Source: a bacterium
GTDB lineage: Bacteria > Verrucomicrobiota > Verrucomicrobiia > Limisphaerales > UBA11358
DNA length: 62,542 nucleotides
Direction: 5' to 3'
NCBI GenBank assembly: GCA_021780905.1
Contig: JAJXXW010000027.1
Location: forward strand, 1 to 62,542
Position 1 is the first letter of the stretch; each line of letters opens with the position of its first letter. The notes under the pieces are model-generated. The model worked only from the letters and a program-made list of their open reading frames with translations, did no database searches and was not told where the DNA came from. A program made the translations under genes and the position numbers. Below, one piece after another: positions 39,658 to 48,555 of this stretch.

Positions 39658-40872
39658 ATGCAAAATCCTGAATTGAATTCTTTTTTGGAAACGCCCGTCA
39701 CCGGCCAGCCGGTCGTAAGAATCATCGCCGTCGGCAACGCCGGCGACGCGCTGCTCGGTGCGCTCGCGCCGGCGGAATTCGCCGGCGCGCAGTTCGCCGC
39801 GATCAACACCGACGCCGCTGCGCTCGCCGTGTCGGTCGCCCCGGTGAAGATTCATCTGGAAAACAAATTGTTTCGCGGCCTCGGCTCCGGCGGCGATCCC
39901 GACCGCAGCAAAGCCATGGCCGAGGAACACTTTTCCATGCTGAAATCCGCCTGCGAAGGCGCGAACGTCGTTTTCATCCTTGCCGGACTCGGTGGCGGCG
40001 CGGGCAGCGGCATTGCGCCGGTGCTGGCCAAGGCCGCGCGCGAGGCGGGCGCGCTGGTGCTGGCGTTCGTCACGCTGCCGTTCGAGTGCGAGGGCAATCG
40101 CCGCGAGGCGCAGGCGCAGACGGCGCTGGAACAATTGAAATCCGCCGCCGATGGCGTCATCTGCCTGCCGAGCCAGAAAATCTTCAAGCTCATTGACGAG
40201 AATTCCACGCTGCTCGAAACCTTCCGCGTCACTGGCGGTTTTCTCATCGAGGGGGTGCGCGGCGTGTGGCATCTGCTCACGCGGCCGGGACTGATCCAGG
40301 TTCACTTTGGTGATTTGTGCGCGCTCATCCGTGACCGCCATGCCGAGAATGCTTTTGCGTTTGTGGAGGCGTCCGGGCCGGGCCGCGCCCGCGAAGTCGC
40401 GGAAAAAATCCTGAATCATCCGCTGCTCGACGAGGGCCGCGCGCTGGCGGAATCCGATGCCGTGCTGGTGAGTGTGACCGCCGGCAAGGATTTGACGATG
40501 GCCGAGATCAACCGCGTGATGGAGCAGGTGAAACGCCATTGCGGTCACGCGCAGATTGTCATGGGCGCGGCGGCGGACGCGGGTTTGAAGGAAAAGCTCT
40601 GCGTCACCGTCATCGCCGCGAAATTGAACGCGCAGCCGTCCAGCGTGACGCCGCGCGGGGAAATCCGGCCGACCGCCTCGGCCACCAGCGGCCAGCGCGA
40701 AGTGGCGGCGTCGCGTCCGCGTCCGCGCCGGACCGGATCCAGACCGGTTCAGGGTCAGCTGCCGCTGACGATTGTTTCCAAGGGCCGGTTTGACAAGAGC
40801 GAGCCGACCCTGCACCGCGGCGAGGATCTGGACGTGCCGACGTTCATCCGCCGGGGCGTGGCGTTGAATTGA
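39658..40872 (+). CDS. ftsZ: Divergent FtsZ with altered T7 loop
   Basis: 404 residues from ATG 39658. Order matches FtsZ throughout: AAINTDAAAL, FILAGLGGGAGSGIAPVLAK (tubulin signature, canonical GGGTGTG), TLPFECEGNRREAQ, ETFRVTGGFLIEGVRGVWHL, and the C-terminal EDLDVPTFIRRG, the FtsA-binding peptide. Two features differ. The first glycine loop reads AVGNAGDAL rather than GVGGGGGNA. The T7 loop is LIQVHFGDL (Q214, H216, D219) where the canonical sequence is N-x-D-F-A-D, so two of the three catalytic polar residues are changed. Interpretation: divergent FtsZ, possibly slow in GTP hydrolysis. Confidence 0.88.
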   Translation: MQNPELNSFLETPVTGQPVVRIIAVGNAGDALLGALAPAEFAGAQFAAINTDAAALAVSVAPVKIHLENKLFRGLGSGGDPDRSKAMAEEHFSMLKSACEGANVVFILAGLGGGAGSGIAPVLAKAAREAGALVLAFVTLPFECEGNRREAQAQTALEQLKSAADGVICLPSQKIFKLIDENSTLLETFRVTGGFLIEGVRGVWHLLTRPGLIQVHFGDLCALIRDRHAENAFAFVEASGPGRAREVAEKILNHPLLDEGRALAESDAVLVSVTAGKDLTMAEINRVMEQVKRHCGHAQIVMGAAADAGLKEKLCVTVIAAKLNAQPSSVTPRGEIRPTASATSGQREVAASRPRPRRTGSRPVQGQLPLTIVSKGRFDKSEPTLHRGEDLDVPTFIRRGVALN

Positions 40873-41200
40873 TTTATTTTCCGTCCGGCGTGAATGCGGT
40901 GACGTCGCGCGGCTCGAATGACGGCGGTGTGCATGGCGCAGAACCGGCGTTGCGTTTGGCAGGTCGCGTGGCGGCGGATTCCCGCGAGCGCCGCTTGCTC
41001 CGGCGAGCAAAGGTGGCCAAGCGCCCCCAGTTGTTCTGCGGGGCAACTTAAGGATTATTCTCACGGCGTCAATATTGGCTTTGGCAACAAGAACGATTCA
41101 CCGTCCGTTCGTCGCCCCGAAGTCGGCGGGGACTGTCAGTCTGAAGGCGGGGCGATTAAATTTGCTTTCGCCGGTGGGTGGTCTTTGCTAGATAAACGGG
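40873..41200. other. Non-coding region after ftsZ
   Basis: 328 bases without a gene I can support. A small perfect hairpin TTGCTC-CGGC-GAGCAA lies at 40995-41010 and a weaker one follows near 41029-41047. They may form an RNA structure or terminator for the dcw cluster, but no poly-T tract follows and no known RNA family was recognised. Confidence 0.35.
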
Positions 41201-42109
41201 GTGCGCGAATTCCTCTTTCCTTTCATTTTGGCGCTGATGGTCGCTTTGAATGCAGCGGCGACCGAGACGCTGACGTTGACGGACGGCTCAATGCAGGTCG
41301 GCGACATCATCAAGTTCGATGACAACGGCCTGATGCTCCGGACGGCGGCCGACACTTACATCAACGTGATGTGGGGGCAAATGTCCCAGGCCACACTCAA
41401 GCACCTGGCGGAGAATCCAAAAATCACCCCGCTGGTGGAGGCGTTCATCGAGCCGGAAGTCTCGCAACGCCCGGCCCAGCCGGAAATTCGGGTAAATCCG
41501 GTCACCCGGCTGGAGCGTCCGGCGAATCCCGCGCTGTTCGCGGGGCTGGTGGGGTCGCCGGTGGGGATTTTCATCCTGCTGGTTTTGTATCTGGCCAATC
41601 TTTATGCGGCCTACGAAGTGTCCATCATCCGCGCGCGGTCGGCGGCGCAGGTGGTGGGCGTCGCCGCCGTGCTGCCGGTGGCCGGCCCGGTCATTTTTCT
41701 GGCGATGCCGATGAAAGTGGAGGCGCCGCCGGAGGCGGTTCATTTTCCGCCGCCGGCCGGCACGGACGCTGCGGCGGCGGAACGGACGCCGGAAGAAATC
41801 CAGATTGCCGAGGCCTCCTGGCAGCCGCCCGTCGAGAAGAAACCGGAGGCGCAGGTGTATGCGCGCGGCAAGTTCACCTTCAACAAACGGTTTATTGAAA
41901 CCCGGTTTCCGGCGTTCTTTGGCGCGGCGGACGGCGATCTGGCCCAGAAATACCAGATGGAGGTCAAGACCATGAAGGAACAGTTGATCGTCAAAAAGAT
42001 TGCGCTGGTCACCGCCACGGACGTGACGTTTGAGACGCCAACGGCCGGTCCGGTCACGGTGGCGCTCCCGGACATCATGGAAATCAAACTCAACCCCCGC
42101 GACCCTTGA
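41201..42109 (+). CDS. Exported protein with two central membrane segments (unknown)
   Basis: 302 residues from GTG 41201. Signal peptide (about 1-20, FLFPFILALMVALNAAATET), a short beta-rich stretch ETLTLTDGSMQVGDIIKFDD that resembles SHD1/PDZ-like small exported domains, then two hydrophobic segments (about 118-140 and 147-170) and a polar C-terminal domain GKFTFNKRFIETRFPAFFGA. Not recognised. It overlaps the adenylate kinase gene by four bases. Confidence 0.6.
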   Translation: MREFLFPFILALMVALNAAATETLTLTDGSMQVGDIIKFDDNGLMLRTAADTYINVMWGQMSQATLKHLAENPKITPLVEAFIEPEVSQRPAQPEIRVNPVTRLERPANPALFAGLVGSPVGIFILLVLYLANLYAAYEVSIIRARSAAQVVGVAAVLPVAGPVIFLAMPMKVEAPPEAVHFPPPAGTDAAAAERTPEEIQIAEASWQPPVEKKPEAQVYARGKFTFNKRFIETRFPAFFGAADGDLAQKYQMEVKTMKEQLIVKKIALVTATDVTFETPTAGPVTVALPDIMEIKLNPRDP

Positions 42110-42687
42110 AATACCGCACCATACTCCTGTTTGGCGCGCCCGGTTCGGGCAAAGGGACGCACGGCAAGATTCTGGGCACCATCCCCGGCTTCTTTCATTG
42201 CAGTTGCGGCGACGTTTTCCGCAGTTTGAGTCCCGATGAAACCCTCGGAAAAGTGTTCGTCGAATACTCCAGCCGCGGCGCACTGGTGCCGGACGAGCTG
42301 ACCATCGAGCTGTGGAAAAAATACACGAACGCGCTAACGGCGGCGGGCCGGCTGGATCCCAAACGCAATACGCTCGTGCTCGACGGCATCCCGCGCAACG
42401 TCCACCAGGCCCAGATGCTTGACAAATTTCTCAATGTTATCGCGCTCCTGAACCTGTGCAGCGCCAACTTTGAAAATCTCGTCAAGCGGCTGCAACGGCG
42501 CGCCTTGAAGGACAACCGGCTGGATGACGCGAACCTGGAAGTGATCCGCGCCCGGCTCAAGACCTACGAACAAGAAACCAAGCCGGTGCTGAATTACTAC
42601 GGCAAGGGCATCGTTCACCGCATCAATACCGACGGCACGCCGGTGCAGGCGTTCGCCAAAGTCATCCAGCGAGTCGTAAAACTGTGA
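42106..42687 (+). CDS. adk: Short adenylate kinase
   Basis: 193 residues from TTG 42106, overlapping the previous stop. P-loop LLFGAPGSGKGTHGKIL (usually GKGTQ), NMP-binding HCSCGDVFRSL, LDGIPRNVHQAQML (canonical DGFPR), and LKDNRLDDANLEVIRARLKT followed by YEQETKPVLNYY. The LID is the short form, without the zinc-finger insert. It interconverts ATP, AMP and ADP. An alternative is a UMP/CMP-like kinase; the alignment favours adenylate kinase. Confidence 0.82.
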   Translation: MKYRTILLFGAPGSGKGTHGKILGTIPGFFHCSCGDVFRSLSPDETLGKVFVEYSSRGALVPDELTIELWKKYTNALTAAGRLDPKRNTLVLDGIPRNVHQAQMLDKFLNVIALLNLCSANFENLVKRLQRRALKDNRLDDANLEVIRARLKTYEQETKPVLNYYGKGIVHRINTDGTPVQAFAKVIQRVVKL

Positions 42688-42730
42688 CCGCGCGGGTTTG
42701 CGGCGGACCGCCACCGGGCCGGTGCCACAC

Positions 42731-43678
42731 ATGAGCGCATTGCGAATCATCTTCATGGGCACGGCGGAGCTTTCCTGCGCCAGCCTGGAAAAAATCGTCG
42801 CGGACAGAAACCTCTCCGTCACCGCCGTCGTCACCCAGCCAGACAAGCCCAGAGGCCGCGAACTCAAGCTCGCCCCGTCGCCGGTGAAAGTGCTGGCGGA
42901 GAAACTAAATTTGCCGGTGCTGCAACCGCTCAAGGCGCGCGATGAAAAGTTCATCGGTGAACTTCGCGAATTGAAACCGGATTTGCTGGTCGTCGTGGCC
43001 TACGGCCAGATTTTGCCGCAAACGCTGCTCGACGTGCCGCCGTTCGGCTGCCTGAATGTCCACACCTCGCTGCTGCCGAAATATCGCGGGGCCGCGCCGA
43101 TCCAATGGGCCATCGCCGACGGCGAGCCGGAAACCGGCGTGACCATCATGAAAATGGATGCCGGCCTCGACACCGGCCCGGTTTTGTCCCTGCAGCGCAC
43201 GCCGATTCTGCCGACGGACGATTCGCAAATTCTCCATGACCGGCTCGCGCAACTCGGCGCGGAACTGCTCGTCAAAACAATTCCGGCTTACGTCGCCGGG
43301 AAAACTTTGCCGCAACCACAGCCGGCGGCAGGTTCCACCTACGCCGCGAAAATCAAAAAGGAAGACGGCCGGATTGACTGGCAACAGCCGGCGGTGAAAA
43401 TCTGGAACCGGCTGCGCGCCTTCACGCCGTGGCCGGGGGCGTTCACGTTCCTGCAAACCGAAACCAAGCCGCAGTTGTTGAAAATCTGGAAGGCCGAAGT
43501 CGTCGAGAAGTCCGGCGGAGCAGGGGAGATTCTGTCCGCCGACAAGACCGGCATCGTCGTCGGCTGCGGCGTTGGCGCGTTGCGGATTTTGGAAGTGCAG
43601 CGCGAAGGCGGCAAACGGCTCGCGGCGGAGCAGTTTTTTATCGGCCACCTGTTGAAAGTGGGGCAAAAACTTGAATAA
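42731..43678 (+). CDS. fmt: Methionyl-tRNA formyltransferase
   Basis: 315 residues from ATG 42731 (MSALRIIFMGTAELS). Formyltransferase core with LNVHTSLLPKYRGAAPIQWA and TGVTIMKMDAGLDTGPVL, the catalytic Asn/His/Asp set, and C-terminal OB fold starting at KEDGRIDWQQPAVKIWNRLR. PDKPRGRELKLAPSPVK is the tRNA acceptor-binding loop. It formylates initiator Met-tRNA. An upstream start at 42698 adds 11 residues without support. def is not adjacent. Confidence 0.95.
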   Translation: MSALRIIFMGTAELSCASLEKIVADRNLSVTAVVTQPDKPRGRELKLAPSPVKVLAEKLNLPVLQPLKARDEKFIGELRELKPDLLVVVAYGQILPQTLLDVPPFGCLNVHTSLLPKYRGAAPIQWAIADGEPETGVTIMKMDAGLDTGPVLSLQRTPILPTDDSQILHDRLAQLGAELLVKTIPAYVAGKTLPQPQPAAGSTYAAKIKKEDGRIDWQQPAVKIWNRLRAFTPWPGAFTFLQTETKPQLLKIWKAEVVEKSGGAGEILSADKTGIVVGCGVGALRILEVQREGGKRLAAEQFFIGHLLKVGQKLE

Positions 43679-43691
43679 TCCAAAGACAGTT

Positions 43692-44495
43692 ATGAAAAAA
43701 GCCTTGTTGCTACTAACCGTTTTTATCATTGGTCTCGCCGTGGGAGCGGCGCTTGTCTGGCATGAATTTGCTGAAGGCACCGTGTTTTTGTATGCGCAAG
43801 ACGTCGAGTTTCGGGCAAACATCGCCATGCAATTGAGGCTGAATAATGATGATAAACTCCTGAAGGACTTGGATGAAAGCCTGCCGGAATTTGTGCAAGC
43901 CCTCCAATATATGTGCAAGAATCAGTGGCAGCAGCAGGCGCTTCAAAAAGTCAAAACCTACTATCAGGTCAACCAGCTTCCAGTTCCGCCGGAGATTGCC
44001 GGTATTTTGAATTCGTTACCGCCCGTATCAGTTCCCAAGAATGAGCAAAGTAGGTTGGATGCCACGCTGACCAAGGTTGGTGATGTTTCGCCGCTGGCGG
44101 CGATTCGCACGATTGACGGAGAGGATTTGGATTTCCACGGCAAAACTGTTTTGCTGGATTTTTTTGCGACTTGGTGCGGGCCGTGTATGCTTGAAATGCC
44201 GGTTTTGGAGAAAAACATCCAGCAACCCTTCAAGGACGCTGGTTTGGTGGTGGTCGCCGTGGGGCGCGGTCATTCGGAATCTGAACTTAACAAATTCAGG
44301 GATAAAAATAACTATACTTTTTTCTACGCCGCCGATCCAAACAAAGAATTGTTTGGCAAGTTCGCGACCAATGCCATCCCTCGCGCGGTTTTGATTGGCA
44401 GGGACGGCAAAATCAAGTTTCAGTCGGCTGGGTTCAAGCCGGAAGAATTTATCGCGCTGGAAAACGTCGTAAAAACGGAGTTGAAACAGCCTTAA
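43692..44495 (+). CDS. TlpA-like membrane-anchored thioredoxin
   Basis: 267 residues from ATG 43692 (MKKALLLLTVFIIGLAVGAA). N-terminal anchor or signal, an unusual helical segment at about 30-110, then a TlpA/ResA domain: LLDFFATWCGPCMLEMPVLE with the redox WCGPC, and IPRAVLIGRDGKIKFQSAG with cis-Pro. Probably reduces or oxidises periplasmic disulfides. The gene is AT-richer than its neighbours, hinting at acquisition. It converges with arsC, overlapping by four bases. Confidence 0.82.
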   Translation: MKKALLLLTVFIIGLAVGAALVWHEFAEGTVFLYAQDVEFRANIAMQLRLNNDDKLLKDLDESLPEFVQALQYMCKNQWQQQALQKVKTYYQVNQLPVPPEIAGILNSLPPVSVPKNEQSRLDATLTKVGDVSPLAAIRTIDGEDLDFHGKTVLLDFFATWCGPCMLEMPVLEKNIQQPFKDAGLVVVAVGRGHSESELNKFRDKNNYTFFYAADPNKELFGKFATNAIPRAVLIGRDGKIKFQSAGFKPEEFIALENVVKTELKQP

Positions 44496-44926
44496 CTTTT
44501 TAGCGCATCCTTCAATCCGCCAGCGTAAGCTTCAAACACGCGGCGCATCTCGTCACGGACACTGCGAAAGCACTGCAAAATATCCTCGTCGCTGCCGGTG
44601 GCTTTGGCCGGATCAAAGAACGGCCAGTGGTGGCGGTTCAACTGGCCGGGAAAAACCGGGCACGCCTGGTCCGCGTTGCCGCAGACGGTGATGACGGTGT
44701 GGACCGGCTGCGCCAGAAATTCCGTCAGCGGCTTCGACCGGTGCGCAGAAATATCAATCCCCACTTCCGCCATGACTTTGATGGCGAGCGGATGAACATA
44801 ACCGGCGGGCTTGGAGCCGGCGCTCTGGACATTGGCGGAGTCGCCGAGGGCGGCGCGCAAAAAACCTTCGCCGATGTGGCTGCGGCAGGAGTTGCCGGTG
44901 CAGAGGATCAAAATGGTGGGTTTCAT
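44492..44926 (-). CDS. arsC: Thioredoxin-coupled arsenate reductase
   Basis: 144 residues from ATG 44926 (MKPTILILCTGNSCRSHIGE). LMW-phosphatase fold with P-loop CTGNSCR (nucleophile C9) and the redox pair C82 and C89 in VCGNADQACPVFPG, as in the thioredoxin-type ArsC. It reduces As(V) to As(III) for Acr3. WPFFDPAKATGSDEDILQCF is the C-terminal signature. The frame extends upstream to 44977, but only this start fits the family. Last gene of the ars block. Confidence 0.92.
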   Translation of the reverse strand: MKPTILILCTGNSCRSHIGEGFLRAALGDSANVQSAGSKPAGYVHPLAIKVMAEVGIDISAHRSKPLTEFLAQPVHTVITVCGNADQACPVFPGQLNRHHWPFFDPAKATGSDEDILQCFRSVRDEMRRVFEAYAGGLKDALKS

Positions 44927-44978
44927 AATTTTGTAGGAGCCGACGTGAGGAGGCTCAAATTTTGGTTGGTTTATCAAG

Positions 44979-46070
44979 TTAGAGACTCGTCACCTCGTCT
45001 CCTACTTTAATTTCGCGCTGATACCAGCCGCGCGATTGGTTGCAGATTTTGCAGACGGACAGCATCACCGGCACTTCGACGAGCACGCCGACGACCGTGG
45101 CCAGCGCCGCGCCGGAATCCGCGCCGAACAACGTGATGGCCACGGCCACGGCCAGCTCGAAGAAATTGCTCGCGCCGATAAGCGCGCCGGGCGAGGCGAC
45201 GTTGTGCGGCACGCGCAGCCGGCGCATCAGCAGGTAGGCCAGCGTGGAGTTGAAATAAACCTGGATGACAATCGGCACGGCGAGCAACAGCACGGCCAGC
45301 CAGCGCGTCGTCAAATTCTCTGCCTGAAACGCGAAAATCAAAACCAGCGTCAGTAGCAGCGCGAAAATTGTTACCGGATGAAACATCGGCAAGAACTTTG
45401 TCTCAAACCAATCCTGGCCGTGCGATTTGAGCAGCGCCGTTCGCGTCAGCCAGCCGGCCGCCAGCGGAATGACGATGAACACCACAACGGAGGTGATGAG
45501 CACTTTTGCCGGCACGACGACGTTGGCCACGCCGCACAGAAACATCACGATGGGCGCAAACGCCACCAGCATGATGAGATCGTTCACTGCCACCTGCACC
45601 AAGGTATAAACCGGATCGCCGTCGGTGAGATAACTCCAGACGAAGACCATCGCCGTGCAGGGCGCGGCGGCCAGGATGATCAGGCCGGCGGTGTAATCCT
45701 TTGCCAGTTCCGGCGAAATCCACGGCGCAAAAACGTGCTGCATGAACAGCCAGCCAAGCAATGCCATGCTAAACGGTTTCACCAGCCAGTTGACGAACAA
45801 GGTGACGGCGAGACCTTTCGGCTTTTTGGCGATGCCGCCCAACGCGGTGAAATCCACCTTGAGCATCATCGGATAAATCATCAGCCAGATGAGCACGGCG
45901 ATGGGCGCGTTGACGTGCGAGCCGGCGACGAATTCAATTTTGCTCAACGCCGCCGTGAACTGCGGTGCGGATTTACCGAAGGCGACCCCGACCATCATGC
46001 AGAGAAAAACCCAGACGGTCAGGTAGCGCTCGAAAAAGGCGAGGCGCTTTGGGTTGGTGATTTTACTCAT
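44979..46070 (-). CDS. acr3: Arsenite efflux transporter Acr3
   Basis: 363 residues, about ten membrane helices, BASS-like fold. Family motifs are clear: FVNWLVKPFSMALLGWLF, LAAAPCTAMVFVWSYLTDGD with the conserved Cys required for arsenite export, QVAVNDLIMLVAFAPIV, and IGASNFFELAVAVAITLFGA. It exports As(III) using proton motive force. It overlaps arsM by four bases (ATGA). Confidence 0.95.
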   Translation of the reverse strand: MSKITNPKRLAFFERYLTVWVFLCMMVGVAFGKSAPQFTAALSKIEFVAGSHVNAPIAVLIWLMIYPMMLKVDFTALGGIAKKPKGLAVTLFVNWLVKPFSMALLGWLFMQHVFAPWISPELAKDYTAGLIILAAAPCTAMVFVWSYLTDGDPVYTLVQVAVNDLIMLVAFAPIVMFLCGVANVVVPAKVLITSVVVFIVIPLAAGWLTRTALLKSHGQDWFETKFLPMFHPVTIFALLLTLVLIFAFQAENLTTRWLAVLLLAVPIVIQVYFNSTLAYLLMRRLRVPHNVASPGALIGASNFFELAVAVAITLFGADSGAALATVVGVLVEVPVMLSVCKICNQSRGWYQREIKVGDEVTSL

Positions 46071-46924
46071 GGCTTGCGCGCGGTGACTTCCACGCTGGCG
46101 ATGTAATCCGCCGGTTTGGTTCCGGCGGGCAGCAATTCAATGAGCTTTTTGTAAAGCGGGTCTTCCCAGTCGGTGAGCGCTTCGACATATCCGGCCTTGG
46201 GCTGGAGCACCACGTCAACCAATCCCGCCTCCCTGGCCATGCGACCGGTTTCGGAAACCAGCACCGCCCCGGCCACGCAGCCGATCCGGGCCTCCACCAG
46301 CGCGAGCACTTCCGGCGGCAGTGGCTTCAGCAGCGCCATGTCGGACACCGCCACGCGCCCGCCGGGTTTGAGCACGCGCGCCATTTCGTGCCAGACCTGC
46401 GCCTTGTCCGGCGACAAATTGATGACGCAGTTAGAAATGATCGCGTCCACGGAGTTGTCCGCGACGGGGAGATGCTCTATTTCGCCGAGGCGGAATTCCA
46501 CATTCTCCAAACCGGTTTCCTTGCGGTAATGCGCCACGTTGCCGCGCGCCTTCGCCAACATGTCCGGTGTCATGTCCACGCCGATGGCGCGGCCGGTCGC
46601 GCCGACTTTGCGGCCGGCGATGAACACGTCCAAGCCGCCGCCCGCGCCGAGGTCGAGCACGGTTTCGCCGGGCCGCAACGCGGCGAGCGCGGCGGGATTA
46701 CCGCACGACAGGCCCATGTTCGCGCCGTCCGGCAGGGCTTGGAGTTCCTCGATGGTGTAGCCGAGTTCGCGCGCGAGTTTGTCGGCTTCCTGCGGCGTGG
46801 AGCCGCAGCACGAAACGCCGGTGCCGCAGCCGCCGGCGGCGGTTTCCTGCGCAATTTTGGCGTAGCCTTCGCGCACCAGCCGGCGCACGGAATCATTCTG
46901 TTCTTCGATCAGTGTTGTTTTCAT
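46067..46924 (-). CDS. arsM: Arsenite S-adenosylmethionine methyltransferase
   Basis: 285 residues. SAM-binding VLDLGAGGGLDVFIAGRKVG, then ISNCVINLSPDKAQVWHEMA and RVLKPGGRVAVSDM. Three arsenic-binding cysteines are in place: C74 (GLSCGNP), C166 (NCVINL) and C216 (IGCVAGA). A Cys-rich N terminus (C33, C39, C40) is also present. It methylates As(III) to volatile or less bound forms. Between arsR and acr3, three bases from arsR. Confidence 0.93.
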   Translation of the reverse strand: MKTTLIEEQNDSVRRLVREGYAKIAQETAAGGCGTGVSCCGSTPQEADKLARELGYTIEELQALPDGANMGLSCGNPAALAALRPGETVLDLGAGGGLDVFIAGRKVGATGRAIGVDMTPDMLAKARGNVAHYRKETGLENVEFRLGEIEHLPVADNSVDAIISNCVINLSPDKAQVWHEMARVLKPGGRVAVSDMALLKPLPPEVLALVEARIGCVAGAVLVSETGRMAREAGLVDVVLQPKAGYVEALTDWEDPLYKKLIELLPAGTKPADYIASVEVTARKP

Positions 46925-46927
46925 AAA

Positions 46928-47293
46928 TCAGCAGCATTTCTGGCGGCGGCAAATGACGGCGAGGTCCGTCTTCAAAATGACTTTAAGCTTTTTGGCGTCG
47001 GCCTTGGTTTCCTCCGTCTGGGCGAGCGATTTGTGGACCCAGTCCAGCGCCTCACGCACGGCGACGGGCGCGGTTTGGTCGGCCAGGCGGTAATAAACCC
47101 AGCGCTCGGCCTTGCGCGACCGGATCAAATGCGCGTGGTGCAAAATGGAAAGGTGTTTGGACACGGTGGACGGCGCGAAGCCGAACAGCTCGGTGATCTG
47201 GCAGACGCACAGTTCGCCGCCGCGCAACGCGAGGAGCATCCGCACCCGGTTCGGGTCGGAGAGCGCCTTGGTGATGGCCATGAATTCTCGCAT
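46928..47293 (-). CDS. arsR: ArsR-family arsenic-responsive repressor
   Basis: 121 residues, winged helix. ELCVCQITELFGFAPSTVSK contains the As(III)-sensing Cys pair (CVC) in the recognition region, followed by HLSILHHAHLIRSRKAERWV. A C-terminal Cys pair (RRQKCC) may add metal binding. It releases DNA on As(III) binding. Its operator is the perfect palindrome at 47298-47321. First gene of arsR-arsM-acr3-arsC. Confidence 0.93.
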   Translation of the reverse strand: MREFMAITKALSDPNRVRMLLALRGGELCVCQITELFGFAPSTVSKHLSILHHAHLIRSRKAERWVYYRLADQTAPVAVREALDWVHKSLAQTEETKADAKKLKVILKTDLAVICRRQKCC

Positions 47294-47297
47294 AATG

Positions 47298-47321
47298 TTA
47301 TTTCGTCAAACGACGAAATAA
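47298..47321. promoter_or_regulatory. Candidate ArsR operator
   Basis: TTATTTCGTC (47298-47307), AAAC, GACGAAATAA (47312-47321): a perfect 10+4+10 inverted repeat five bases before the arsR start codon. Position and symmetry match operators of ArsR/SmtB repressors. Confidence 0.85.
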
Positions 47322-47376
47322 TCCTCGCACGGTTTTCCGGCAACGCAAGTTTTTATTTTGAACCGTCACGCGGGCG

Positions 47377-48549
47377 TCACAGCCAGCCGAGGGAATGCGC
47401 GGCGCGGACCAGCGCGTAGGCCGCGAGGCCGCTCGCCGGCAGGGTGAGCACCCATGCCCAGAGGATGCGTTCGACGACCTGGAACTTCAGCGCGTTGAAA
47501 CCCTTCGCGCAGCCGACGCCCATGATGGACGCAGTGATGGCGTGTGTGGTGGAGACCGGCATCCCGAAATGTGCGGCGGTGAACAGCACGCTCGCACCGG
47601 TGGCTTCCGCCGCGAAGCCGTGGACGGGATGGATTTTGACCATTTTGTGGCCGAGGGTTTTGATGATGCGCCAACCCCCGGCCGCCGTGCCGGCGCACAT
47701 GGTCAGCGCGCAGAGAAAGGTGATCCACGCGGGGATGAACTGCGCCTGGGGATCGAGCGTGGGCGGCTGGTAGCCAAATTGCAGCCACACCGGCAGGTGG
47801 GTGATGCCCCAGGCCACCGGCGGCAGATAGCCGGCGGGGGTGCCTTCGGGCGTTTGCAGCCAGCCGAGCCAGCCGGGAACGGTTGCCAGCAAGCCGGCTT
47901 TGGTGGCCACCACCAGCGCCAGCGTGATGATGCCCATCGTTTTTTGCGCATCGTTGGTCCCGTGGGCGAAACCCATGTAGCCGGCGCTGAATAATTGCAG
48001 CTTGCCGAAAGTCCGGTTTACCGTGACGGGCCGCCAGTTGCGCAACAAAAAATACAGCAGGCCCATGATCAGGAAACCGACGACGAAGCCAACCAGCGGT
48101 GAAGAAATCATGGGGACGATGACTTTCCAGAGAATGCCTTTGCCATCCCACCAATGTTGTTTGCCGGGAACGGACCAGATGATGGACGACCAGTGGCCGG
48201 AAGCCGCCAGCACCGCGCCGCAAAGTCCGCCGACCAGCGCGTGCGAAGAACTGGAAGGCAGTCCGAACCACCAGGTCAGCAAACTCCAGAAGATGGCCGC
48301 GATCAGCGCACAGCACAGCACCGGCATCGTCGCCACCTGCGCATCCACAAGGCCGGACGCGATGGTCGCCGCGACGGCGGTGCCAAAAAACGCGCCGATG
48401 AGATTCGTCACGGCGGCCAGCATCACGGCCTGGCGCGGCGTCAGCACTTTCGTCGAGACGACGGTGGCGATGGAATTGGCCGTGTCGTGGAAGCCGTTGA
48501 TGTAGGTGAACACCAGCGCAATGAAGATGACGAGCAGGATGAGGAGCAT
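47377..48549 (-). CDS. pit: Low-affinity inorganic phosphate transporter (PiT family)
   Basis: 390 residues, about ten membrane helices. The two PiT signature repeats are visible: FTYINGFHDTANSIATVV near the N terminus and FAHGTNDAQKTMGIITLALV in the middle. LPSSSSHALVGGLCGA and MPVSTTHAITASIMGVG are the paired loop motifs. It takes up phosphate with a cation and also admits arsenate. It follows the DUF47 gene by 6 bases and lies just downstream of the ars operon start. Confidence 0.93.
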   Translation of the reverse strand: MLLILLVIFIALVFTYINGFHDTANSIATVVSTKVLTPRQAVMLAAVTNLIGAFFGTAVAATIASGLVDAQVATMPVLCCALIAAIFWSLLTWWFGLPSSSSHALVGGLCGAVLAASGHWSSIIWSVPGKQHWWDGKGILWKVIVPMISSPLVGFVVGFLIMGLLYFLLRNWRPVTVNRTFGKLQLFSAGYMGFAHGTNDAQKTMGIITLALVVATKAGLLATVPGWLGWLQTPEGTPAGYLPPVAWGITHLPVWLQFGYQPPTLDPQAQFIPAWITFLCALTMCAGTAAGGWRIIKTLGHKMVKIHPVHGFAAEATGASVLFTAAHFGMPVSTTHAITASIMGVGCAKGFNALKFQVVERILWAWVLTLPASGLAAYALVRAAHSLGWL

Positions 48550-48555
48550 CGCGCG

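Noticed and set aside
40869..41051. 60-residue frame after ftsZ
   Set aside because: No start signal or domain, and it runs through the hairpin region.
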